DNA of 64,000 nt, taken from contig VZDJ01000049.1 in the NCBI GenBank assembly GCA_008694505.1, positions 2,413,676 through 2,477,675 on the forward strand. The letters are read 5' to 3'. Below are positions 24,500 through 33,760 of this stretch, in pieces; the stretch's first letter is position 1; every line of letters starts with the position of its first letter. The DNA is from Cyanoderma ruficeps (lineage: Eukaryota > Chordata > Aves > Passeriformes > Timaliidae). Made by a program: the position numbers and the translations under genes. The notes under the pieces were generated by a model. The model was given only the letters and a program-made list of their open reading frames with translations. It did no database searches and had not been told where the DNA came from.

Positions 24500-24761
24500 A
24501 AAACCCGGGCCCTTATCAGCAAACGCATCCAGCCCCCACGCACTGCCGGCGCTCCGCAGGCTCCGGCCGCGGCCAGTCCCTCCCGGAGCGGGGCTGTTTT
24601 CCCAGCAGAGCACCGAATCCATCATTCCCGGCCTTTCCTGGATGAGCAGGGCGATAAATCCCGCCCAGGCCAGGGGTAGGTGAGACCCGAATTCTTGCCC
24701 AGCACGAACTCCCTGGGGAATGCACGGCCCGCGCCGCCTCCTTTTCCAGGCACCGCTCCTC
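24500..24761. promoter_or_regulatory. CpG-rich patch
   Basis: This block contains cactgccggcgctccgcagg, ctccggccgcggccagtcc and acggcccgcgccgcctcc. It is short and may be a remnant of a CpG island or a GC-rich exon-like segment. No splice-bounded frame is convincing. Confidence 0.25.
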
Positions 24762-24895
24762 TTTTCTCCAGGGGTTCCTGGTCTTTCTGACCATCATTTG
24801 AATTTTTTTTTTTCCTCCCCCAGTAGCATTTCTCAAGGGATTCCTGGTCTTCCTGGCCATCTTCAATAATTTTTTTTTTCCCTCTTTCTCCCGCT
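24762..24895. repeat. 66-bp direct duplication, two copies
   Basis: The text 'ttcctggtctttctgaccat' at 24775 and 'ttcctggtcttcctggccat' at 24841 begin matching stretches that each end in a T run and C-rich text. The period is 66 bp, so a minus frame keeps two 22-residue repeats. The copies differ at several positions, so the duplication is not very recent. Confidence 0.85.
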
Positions 24896-27020
24896 TTTTG
24901 TTTCATGTCTGTTGTGCTTCTCTCCCATCTCCTGCGGAGCTGGGCAAACAGGAGAGGGGATGGAGCTGAATCTCACGTGGATGACGGATGAAAACATTCC
25001 ATGGGATTTAGATACAGGCTCCCAGAGCTATTAAAGAAAGGAATTAATTGGATAAATGAAAGGAATGAATGAATAACTTTTTAAAAGGCAGTATTCAGGA
25101 TGCTTTGGCTAGTTGGAGAAGCTGGAGTGGCAACCAGGAGACAGCGATGGCTTTGGCTTGGAAAAGCCAAATTTGATTTGAGCTGGTAGAAAGAGAAATA
25201 TATTTAAAATCGAGGCTGTTTTTTAAATCTTACAATGGTGAAATCCAGCCTGGACTGGGACTGGCATATAAATATTAACTGTAAAAAATAAGATATGTGC
25301 ATTTTGTGGCTGGGGAAAGGGATTTATGGCACGAGAATATTTTCCGGGACTCTGCTGTGATGGAATAGGAACAGGGGCAGAGCTCGTCCAGGGATAACCT
25401 TTAGGAAGTGTTGAAATGGAAGTGTCCCCAAAATTCTGGATGCATCCAGAAAAAAGCACAGAAAATCTTGCCTAAATGGGGTTTAAAAACAAAATCTTGC
25501 CCGGGTGGTCATTTCTAGCTGCTCCCCCTGATTCCACACCTTTATCAATAAAGCCCCGTGCGAGATACCGGCCCCAGCTGAGCTCTGGCAGGGTTATCAG
25601 GGGACAGACAGTAGTTCCTTCAGCCAGAACAGCCAAGGGCTCGGGGTTAAAAGCCAAAGGTCAGCACAGCCACCGCCCCGTGGGGCATGGATTAAATCAA
25701 AAATTATCGGTGAGTGGCATTGCTGCAGAGCAGCCCAGAGCATCCATCCGGGAGCTCAGCTCCGGGCATAAATCACCTCTGCCGGGGTGGGGATGGGCTG
25801 CCAGGGCTGCCTTGCCTCTCCCAGTACTGCTCCTCGGTATTGGCGGTGTGAATCCAGAGTGGAAAATCCAAGTCAGGTACGTTGAGTTAAGGGAAAGTGG
25901 ATTTTTTTTGTCGTTAAGTTTTTTTTTTTATGGCTGTTGCTGGCTGCAGCTGGAAGCCGGGCTTGAAAACCACCGAAAAATTTTTCTCAGTTTTATGAAA
26001 ATCAATTTCGGCCTTTGCCGTCCGCAGTGTTTTGCTGATCATTCCCAAATTCACAGCTTTTCCCTTTCCATCGGTGCATTAATCATGGGAGAGAGAGAAG
26101 GAAGAGCCACAGACTCATTTAGACTTTCGGGGTTGCCAAAATCTCAGCACTGCCAAGTCCACTCATAAACCACGACCCTCAAAGCAAGCACCACCTACCA
26201 AGGGATAATCCTGAATTTCATTTCAATTATTTCTCCAGGTTTGTTTATTTATTTTTTTAAAAAATTATGGACAGGGCCACGCTCCTCAGACCGCTTTTGA
26301 CTCCAAAAAATTCCACTTGTTCACGGCTGTTTTAATGATGAAATTACAGCTGAGAGAGGATTTTATTTAACTTCTGTCTGAATTCCTGGCACCGAAGGGT
26401 CCAGCTCAAGAAAAATTCATCAGCTGTCACATCGTTTTGCTCTGCGCCTGCAAGAAGCAAGTTGGACTTAAATTTGTTTGCAGTTAACGGCAATGAGCAG
26501 GAATAGAAATCCAAGCCGCTGGAATCGCGGCCGTGGGACGCGAGGAACCATTTCCAGGCTGTTTCCCAAAAACTCCAGCTGGTGGCAGCAGCAATTTCTT
26601 TTCCACCAAAAGTTAAACTAAAAGGAGAGAGAAAGAGAGAGGGGAAAAAAAAAAAGAAAAGAAAAGAAACCAAGCTAGAAAGGATGACTACAAGCAAAAT
26701 TGTGAAAATCTCAGGCGTGCTGCCCGAAAATGAGATCAAAAATGTTTATTGCTCCCTTAAAATGGGGGAAAAAAATAAAAAATAATTTAAAAAATTCCCA
26801 TCTCTGCTGGATTTAAAGGCACAGCAGAGAGAGCTGATGACAGAGAGGCCCGGGATGGACGTGTCCTGTGCTGAAAGGGCCCTTGAGAACTTCCCGGGAG
26901 ATATCAGGTGCCGGCGGGGATGGGCTGACCCCTGAGGGGAGCAGATTTCCCCAGGGACTCACATCTCCCCTCCCTGGGACCCTCCAAACCCTGCCGGGGG
27001 AGGAGCAACGCCTGGGGCCT
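24896..27020. other. unique non-coding DNA
   Basis: No gene seen. A purine tract lies at about 26617-26668. A 230-codon plus open frame at 25476-26168 has mixed composition and no domain. Positions 26900-27020 become GC-rich just before the 28-bp minisatellite. Confidence 0.45.
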
Positions 27021-27888
27021 TTAGGATAACTGGGGGTAACTGGGGTTGTTTAGGATAACTGTGGATAAGTGAGGTTTTTAGGATAACTCTGGCTAACTGG
27101 GGTTTTTAGGAGGACCATGGATAACTGGAGGTTTTAGGGTAACTGTGGATAACTGGAGGTTTTAGGGTAACTGTGGATAACTGGGTTTTTTAGGATAACT
27201 GTGAATAACTGGTGTTTTTTAGGGTAACCCTGGATAACTGGAGGTTTTAGGGTAACTGTGGGTAACTGGAGGTTTTAGGAAGACTGTGGATAACTGAGGT
27301 TTTTAAGATAACTATGGGTAACTGGTGTTTTTTAGGATAACTGTGAATAACTGGAGGTTTTAGGGTAACTGTGGATAACTGAGGTTTTTTAGGGTAACTC
27401 TGGCTAACTGGGGTTTTTAGGAGGACCGTGGATAACTGGGGTTTTTAGGATAACTGTGGATAAATGGTGTTTTTTAGGATAACTGTGGATAACTGGGTTT
27501 TTTTAGGAGGACTGTGGATAACTGGAGGTTTTAGGGTAACTGTGGATAACTGGGGTTTTTAGGAGGACCATGGGTAACTGGGGTTTTTTAGGATAACTGT
27601 GGATAACTGGGGTTTTTAGGATAACTGTGGATAACTGGAGGTTTTAGGGTAACTGTGGATAACTGGGGTTTTTAGGATAACTGTGAATAACTGGTGTTTT
27701 TTAGGGTAACCCTGGATAACTGGAGGTTTTAGGGTAACTGTGGATAACTGGGTTTTTGGTTTTGTTTTTTTTTTAGGAGGACTGTGGATAACTGAGGTTT
27801 TTAGGATAACTGTGGATAACTGGGTTTTTTTAGGATAACTGAGGTTTTAGGATAAATGTGGATAACTGAGTTTTTTAGGATAACTGTG
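27021..27888. repeat. 28-bp minisatellite, about 31 copies
   Basis: The unit is approximately ggataactgtggataactg plus gggtttttag, and exact copies at 27591 and 27619 fix the period at 28 bp. Each unit contains two half-units (ataactgtgg and ataactgggg). Variants replace ggataact with gggtaact or ggaggacc. On plus the array is rich in G and T and has about two C per unit. TAA and TAG in every unit, with a period not divisible by three, close all plus frames. Confidence 0.97.
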
Positions 27889-28637
27889 ACACAGGGAAGC
27901 ACAAGCCCATGTCCATGCAGGTTCACAAAGGGCAGCGGCCACGGGATGGGATTTGGGAACAGAAATTCCTCCCCGGGAGGATGAGCCAGCCCTGGGACAG
28001 ATCCCTGGGATGTCCAGAAAGCCACGTGGATGTCCCATTTTAAGGTGACATTTTGGCTTTGACCTTCATCTCCTCGGATCTTCCTTCCAGGCAAAAAAAT
28101 CTCTGCATTTAAAATTCCTCCAAATCCACCCTCTCTCTTCCCTTTCCCCTCTGTCTCACCTGTAGCATCTCATCCCCCTGGGATCTCCATTTCCAGAAAT
28201 TCCAGCATTTCCACCACTGAGCCTTTTCCTCCTCCTCCTCCAGCTACACCACCACCACCAAATATCACCCTGGCACGTTTCCCTGGGCAGCCAGGATGTC
28301 TGGGCAGGACTTATTCCCGCTGCTTTTCCTCTGATCTTTGCATCCCTTCGGGAATATCTCCGTGGAAATGAAAACTCTGCTTTACCACTGGCACAGTTTC
28401 GCTCCCAGAGGATTTTGGAGGGGGGGATTTTGGAGCTCTCCAAACATGCAGGCAACAATCACGGCTTCTGTGATTGAGTCGTTTCTCTCTAAATAAGTAA
28501 ATTAACTCTAATACCCTTATTTGCTATCAACCTTATAAAATGTAATAAAAGCCAGATGTCTCCTCCTTAACCTGATGTGCCATGGATGGATTATTTTTTC
28601 CAGACTTTATGAAAGTGATTTTGCTCTCTCTCTCTTT

Positions 28638-28675
<38 letters not shown>

Positions 28676-29443
28676 GTGTTTCCTCTGGTGAATTCACCAC
28701 GGGATGTGATGGGGAGAAATTTGGAAATGGATTAAAAAATAGGAAAATCTGATTTTTTTTATGGATTCAGGTCCAACCTTCTTCTCTCCAGGTCTTGTTC
28801 TGTGTGTGGGTGGCTTCGAGCCTGGGATGGTCACTCTCAACTCAAAAAGATTATAAATTGCTGAGGGGTTTCAGCTCAAAAGGGTACAAAAGATGCTAAA
28901 TGAGAGTCCTCACACCAAGAACCTCCTGAACAGCCTGGTTGCATCAGAGAATTCATCCAGGACTGGAGTCACAGAGAGGATTGGTGCTCTTGGATGGATT
29001 TCAGTGATAGTTTGGTTTGGCTAGATGAGAACCAAACAGAGAAAAAAAATTGCAATTCTGTGATTTTCTGTGATTAACTTTTATTTTAGGTGAGTTCAGC
29101 TGAATCGCAAGGCTCTTGCTGAGGTGGAGCTGGACTAAAGGCCACTCTGTGCTTTGTTTTTCGTCCCTTGGTGCTCAAAGGCAGCTGCCAATTTCCCTTC
29201 AGCTCCCTGAAAATGAGCCCGGGATCGCTGTTCCACACTAAACCATTCAAATCCTGAAACCTACACCTGGGTACCTCCCAGGCCCACCATAATTAGGGAA
29301 AGGCTGGAAAAACTGTAATCACGTTTAAAAACGTGCCCTGGGGTTGGATTTCCTGCACCAAGGCAGGGCAAGAGGGACGGGCAGGCACAGGGGGTGACAA
29401 AGCCACATCCATGGAGCTCTTCTGGCTCATGGGGGGGATCTGG
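27889..29443. other. unique non-coding DNA with a (TC)n tract
   Basis: No gene seen. Positions 28440-28600 look repeat-free and AT-rich, with 'cctaaataagtaaattaac'-like text and 'aaaatgtaataaaagccag', and could be a conserved element. Positions 28800-29100 could be an old unrecognised retroelement, because 'gattttctgtgattaac' style text repeats, but I cannot name it. Confidence 0.4.
28622..28678. repeat. (TC)n microsatellite
   Basis: About 57 bp of nearly pure CT dinucleotide with a few extra T or C, ending in tgtg. Confidence 0.95.
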
Positions 29444-29507
29444 TGATGCCTTAAGTTTTGTTTTCATGTTTTTCAGGTTCTGTGGTGCCCAGGGGTGCAG
29501 CTCTGAG
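29444..29507 (+). repeat. left arm of an inverted repeat
   Basis: The segment from 'tgatgccttaagttttg' to 'gtgcagctctgag' matches the complement of 30017-30081 at roughly 80 % by eye. The best shared part is tttttcaggtt followed by 'gtgcccaggg' type text. The arms bracket about 510 bp. Confidence 0.75.
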
Positions 29508-29715
29508 CTCACAGTCAGTGTCACTCAGCTCTGCACACAGCAGGGACACAAAACAAATCCTTCTCCTGCCCCACACCAAGGACAACTCTCAGGCCCAAAA
29601 GCACAAACAAGGGTGGGCTGGAGGGAGGAACAAGAAGGATGGGAACAAGAGACTGATGCCTTGGGAAGGCTGAGCTGGAACAGAGACTGGACAGAGCCAG
29701 AGGATAAAGTAGATA

Positions 29716-29721
29716 TTTATT
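29716..29721 (-). terminator. possible polyadenylation signal on minus strand
   Basis: On minus the text reads ggcctttcaataaatatct, giving an AATAAA hexamer, followed by T-rich 'actttatcctctggctctg'. This order resembles avian LTR R-U5 or a retrocopy 3' end. No upstream open frame on minus supports a gene. Confidence 0.3.
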
Positions 29722-29779
29722 GAAAGGCCTTTAGGATACACCTTGGGCAGGACAAGAGCCTGGCCAGGGCTACACCCAA

Positions 29780-30010
29780 GGTGGACCCAAAATGGACACA
29801 AAAATGGGCACAAAATGGACACAAAAATGTCACAAAATGGACACAAAAATGGTCACAAAATGGTCACAAAATGGACACAAAAATGGTCACAAAATGGACA
29901 CAAAAATGTCACAAAATGGACACAAAAATGGTCACAAAATGGACACAAAATTGTCACAAAATGGGCACAAAATGGTCACAAAATAGACACAAAATGGGCA
30001 CGAAATGGAC
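29780..30010. repeat. 11-bp minisatellite, about 20 copies
   Basis: Units of cacaaaatggt or cacaaaatgga recur, some with one extra A. All three plus frames stay open and encode an 11-residue-periodic, Lys/Met/Trp-rich peptide (for example TKMVTKWTQK). The peptide is an artefact of the stop-free unit. The array lies inside the inverted repeat arms at 29444 and 30017. Confidence 0.95.
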
Positions 30011-30016
30011 GGCTGG

Positions 30017-30081
30017 CTCAGAACTGCCCCCCTGGGCAGCACAAAACCTGAAAAATCTGGAAGCTCAAACTGAAGGCATCG
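30017..30081 (-). repeat. right arm of an inverted repeat
   Basis: The complement of this segment begins 'cgatgccttcagtttgagc' and ends 'gggggcagttctgag', matching the left arm at 29444-29507. The shared text extends at most a few bases past either end. Confidence 0.75.
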
Positions 30082-31060
30082 GGGTGGTGGAGGATTCCCT
30101 GACATCGCTGCCGTGTCCGTGGGGACGGTGCTGGCACGGGGATGGGGGTGGTGGGGCTCAGGTCACAGGGACAGCTCAGCAATGGTGTTGGGTGTGGGGG
30201 AGGGCGGAGAGGAACGCGAGGAACTGGAACATTTCCCATTTGTTTTATTGGCTTTCCTTCAAACCAGCTGAGAAATGAAAGGACTCTGTTCTGCACCTCC
30301 TCTGAGCCACAGGACTTGTTCATGGAGTCGTTTTAGCTCCCAATTAAACTAAATGTTGTTTTTTACAGCTTTTCCCCCCGTTGGGCTGACAACACGATCA
30401 TGGTGTCTGCACGAGGTTTCTGGGGAAGCATCTTGGGGTTTCATGTCATTGGCTGAGAGCCAAGCTGGTTCCTCATCCAGAATCTTAATTTTGGATGAAG
30501 GACACATTCCACAGAGCTGTTCTGAGCTCAAGGAACTTTCATTCAGGGATTTGTCTCCAAGAACTCATCCACGGACTGCTCCTGCTTTGGGGTCAGTCTC
30601 CTGGGCTGGATGTCCTGCAGAATATTCCAGTTCATTCTCCAAATGAAACGGAACAAAGCCACCACGGGTCAGAACTGTCACTTTTCCTGGATTTCCATAT
30701 ATGGATATCTCTGGAATATGGGGAAACCACTCTTTCATGTGGCAAATTTTAGCAATGTTGAGATGGCAGAAGGCCCCACTGAACCAATTTGGTTTTGTCT
30801 TAATTTAATCTGATAAAATCCAATAGCAAAGGTGACCTGGAAAGCATTTGAAGACCCCATTCCTACCTTTGCTCAGCCAACGCTCTAAAACAACCCAAAT
30901 TTCAGAACCACAACAAACTTTACAACATAAATTCCCTTCCTCCTCCATCCTTTTGCCCCAAGAACACTCCCGGGGCTGCTGGTTGAGTTTTGATTTGTAC
31001 AAATCAGGGCAGGTTTATGAGTGTGTCAGATGGCATTAGGGTAAAACCCTCTGCCCTTCT
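30082..31060. other. unique non-coding DNA
   Basis: No gene recognised. Text at 30350-30370 resembles a splice acceptor ('gttgttttttacag') but the frame beyond it (97 codons) has no family and no matching donor. Confidence 0.4.
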
Positions 31061-31130
31061 GATTTTCCTGCTGATTTCCCGAATTCCAGGCATGAAATGC
31101 CTCTCCGGCAAGGCAACCTTTGAAATTAGG
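31061..31130. repeat. unit A, first copy
   Basis: Seventy bases starting gattttcctgctgatttccc and ending cctttgaaattagg. They recur at 31385-31453 with about 80 % identity (14 differences by hand). The offset of 324 bp suggests a once-tandem unit made of A plus B. Confidence 0.8.
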
Positions 31131-31372
31131 TTTTGGGGTGTTCCTTTTCTTCGAGAGCAGGGGAGTGAAAGGAGAGAGGAGCTGAGATACCCTGGACACT
31201 TTTCCAGTCTTTGGCTCCTGTCTTGAAACAGAGAAGGGAAATGTAGGAACAAACTGGATTTGTGGTCTTGGGGTTTAGCGAGCAGCTTATGCGGATTGTT
31301 GTTGCCTAATTGGGAACACGGGCTGGAATCCAGTCCCAGCAAATTTCCTCTCAATCCCAGAGTCTGTCAATC
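31131..31372. repeat. unit B, first copy of a ~245-bp duplication
   Basis: This segment matches 33513-33760 in the same orientation, at over 90 % by eye, with two identical stretches of about 44 bp. One contains 'gaaacagagaagggaaatg'; the other contains 'gtttagcgagcagcttatgc'. It is not CR1 and I do not recognise it. It sits between unit A (31061-31130) and the second copy of A (31385-31453). Confidence 0.92.
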
Positions 31373-31384
31373 CTTTGCCCACCT

Positions 31385-31453
31385 GATTTTCCTGCCGGCT
31401 TCCCTAATTCCAGCCGTGGAATTCCTCTCCACCAAGCCAACCTTAGAAATCAG
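31385..31453. repeat. unit A, second copy
   Basis: Starts gattttcctgccggcttccc and ends ccttagaaatcagc. It is about 80 % identical to 31061-31130. It is not followed by B; the DNA to its right is a CpG-rich island. Confidence 0.8.
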
Positions 31454-31479
31454 CGTAAAAACCACGGAAAACCTCTACG

Positions 31480-32350
31480 CTGAGGTTAGAAACACCTCTG
31501 AAATTAGAGGCGTCTCCGTGGGATTACGGAGCAATTAACGGCTAAACCCAATGAGGAAAGGGAGACACCAAAAGCCCGCTGACCAACACCGCGCTGGACG
31601 TCAAAGCAATTTGTCCCAAAATCCCGGCGCGAGGGACGCCCAACGCCGAATTAGCGGGAACGGGTTGGTTTTGGGGTTGCGACCCCTTCCCTCGGCACAC
31701 GCTGCTGCCTGCCTTGAACCACGGCAGGCTCTGGCCGTGCCCGTGGCTTTTAAACACGACATTTATTATCCCTCAGCCCCGGCTCATCCCGGGATGGGCA
31801 GCCCCGGAGCTCGGAGCGCCGCCGGCATCTGGTTCTCATGTTCAATCTCAGCTCTTCCACTGCGGGCTCGAGTGACAACAGAACAATGCTCGCCCTTGCA
31901 GACTGACTAATTAGGCTGCATCTGGAGCTAATTAAGCGTGGAGTCGCGGCCGAGGGGAGCACTCCCCTTATCAAACCAGCAGCAGGGGCGAGACAGGAGA
32001 AAAATCGCCGCTGATAGGGCTGGGCTTTGCAATTTAAAATAAGAGCAGTTTAAACGAGGCGGTGGAAATCAGAGTTTTGCCCCTCGGAGAAACGGGAGCG
32101 GGATCAGTCCCGGGATGATGAACCTGGGTTGGGTTTTTTGTTTTATGGCGAGCGGGGGAAAGGTGGGAGCTGGAGATATTTCGAATAATTAATGAAGATG
32201 GTCTTTGAACTCTTCTGTGTGTAATGTATGGGCATGAAGATGCCTCTTCAGCATCGATATAATTTAATATTTTAGTTTCTGATACTCCGTGACATTTGCA
32301 ATTAAATAAACTGACCTTTGCTAGGTGAAATACACTCTGATCTCTGGGGT
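31480..32350. promoter_or_regulatory. candidate regulatory island, CpG-rich with TAATTA pair
   Basis: CpGs are frequent across 31500-32110 (for example 'aatcccggcgcgagggacg', 'gagcgccgccggcatctgg'). Inside lie TAATTAG at 31908-31914 and TAATTAA at 31929-31935, 21 bp apart start to start, and 'ccccttatcaaaccagcag' with a GATA-type core. Positions 32170-32345 are AT-rich and repeat-free, with 'cagcatcgatataatttaat' and 'catttgcaattaaataaac'. No coding frame is convincing. The block is flanked by the two copies of unit B. Confidence 0.35.
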
Positions 32351-32499
32351 TTCTTTTCCCCAAACTTTTAAAAAGAATTTATATTGTTAGATATTCTAAT
32401 CATAGTTTTGTTTGGTCAGAACTGGGAGAAATATGGTTTCCATCGCTTTATCAGCCGCTAATTAGGATGAGACTGCACATTTTTTAATAGCTGGACAGT

Positions 32500-32720
32500 T
32501 TTATTTTTCCAGTGAATGAATTCTTGTGGAGCTCCAGAAAATCCAGAGTACAGGGAGTCACAGGAGTTTAAACACGAAGGAGCAGAGTTTATTTTTGATG
32601 CCTCTATTTTTCATGGTAACACTTGCAATGCCAGTAAACGGAGAGAAATCCTCCAAACTCCGCAGATAAATTTGTCATGGCTTGGTTCAGAACAGTAAAT
32701 TATTTTTAGATCCATTTTAA
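32500..32720. promoter_or_regulatory. candidate conserved non-coding element
   Basis: Repeat-free DNA with 'caggagtttaaacacgaagg', 'tatttttcatggtaacactt' and 'gtaaattatttttagatcc'. No frame of note beyond 60 codons. Judged by appearance only. Confidence 0.2.
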
Positions 32721-33295
32721 TTCCTATTTTCTGACCTGGAAACGTTTTATTTCTAGGATGGAAATGGTTTAGCTGCAGGTTCTCATCAAAAAGAGTTTTT
32801 TTGGTTGATTTTTTTTTTCTCTTNNNNNTTTTTTTCTTTTTCTAGGAGCCATCCTCAAGAACTGGGATCATCCAGCTTCATACCTGGATCCATGCAATGC
32901 TGGAATTCCCACAGCCCTGGTGTTCCTTAGGGCTCATTGTTCTTTCCCAACCTGTGCCGTTTAAATCCATTTTGGTGAGATGAGATCTGGCAAAGTTTTT
33001 TCAGGATTTAGAGCTCTCTGTGCCTCCTCCAAATTATCCTCTCCGTGCTGGGAGTGTCCATCCCTGAACGTTCTGCCTGTCACGCCGAGGGAAAAGTCCT
33101 AAAGCCAGAGAAAACGCCCCGAAACTGGTGATTTTTTTCATCTAATGTTTAACATCTTGAACTTACTGATATTTGGGGGTTTGATCCCATCAGTGGCATC
33201 AAGCTCCAGAAGTCCTCTGCTCCCAGCCCACCTCTGATCCCGACACTGGGATTGATTTCCACGCGTTCTCTTCCCTTTGTCCTTCCCTCCTCCGT
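32721..33295. other. non-coding, small gap in a T run
   Basis: No gene seen. Five N at 32824-32828 lie inside a T run. No known repeat was recognised. Confidence 0.45.
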
Positions 33296-33395
33296 GGAAT
33301 CACACAGTTGTGGAATTGTCGAGGTTGGGAAATCCCTCTAACATTACTGAGTCCAACTCTTGACTTGGCAGTTCCAAGGCCACCACAGAACATTT
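33296..33395 (-). mobile_element. old CR1 LINE 3'-end fragment, minus
   Basis: Text 'ggaatcacacagttgtggaa', 'gtcgaggttgggaaatccct' and 'actgagtccaactcttgac' matches an older CR1 3' end in complement ('gagtccaac' type). It is diverged and about 100 bp long. Confidence 0.7.
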
Positions 33396-33512
33396 CCCAT
33401 GGGATTTGGAGCAGTTTAATGTCCAGCTCCAGCCTGGGATCAGGAGGGGAAAAAAAGACTTACAAAGATGCTTTGCATCCATGTAAAATTATCTGATCTT
33501 TCCTGAATTGTG

Positions 33513-33760
33513 AGGTTTTGGGATGTCCCTTTTCTTTGAGAACTGGGGAGTGAAAGGAGAGAGGAGCTGGAAAATATCCTGGACACTTTTCCAGTCTTTG
33601 GGTCTTCTCTTGAAACAGAGAAGGGAAATGTAGGAACAAACTGGATTTGTGATCTTGGGGTTTAGCGAGCAGCTTATGCGGATTGTTGTTGCCTAACTGG
33701 GGAACACAGGCTGGAATCCAGTCCCAGCAAATTTCCTCTCAGTCCCAGAGTCTGTCAATC
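33513..33760. repeat. unit B, second copy of the ~245-bp duplication
   Basis: Same orientation as 31131-31372, about 2.4 kb away. A few single-base changes and one small indel (near 33570) separate them. The 30 bp before it, 'ctgatctttcctgaattgtg', may be a shortened unit A. A single N occurs at 33951, well outside the copy. Confidence 0.92.

Noticed and set aside
25476..26168. 230-codon plus open frame
   Set aside because: No domain, no signal peptide, no gene signals, crosses T runs where the frame is unreliable.
29781..30278. 165-codon plus frame with Lys/Met/Trp repeats
   Set aside because: It is the translation of the 11-bp minisatellite and continues into GC-rich DNA; all three frames are open over the array.
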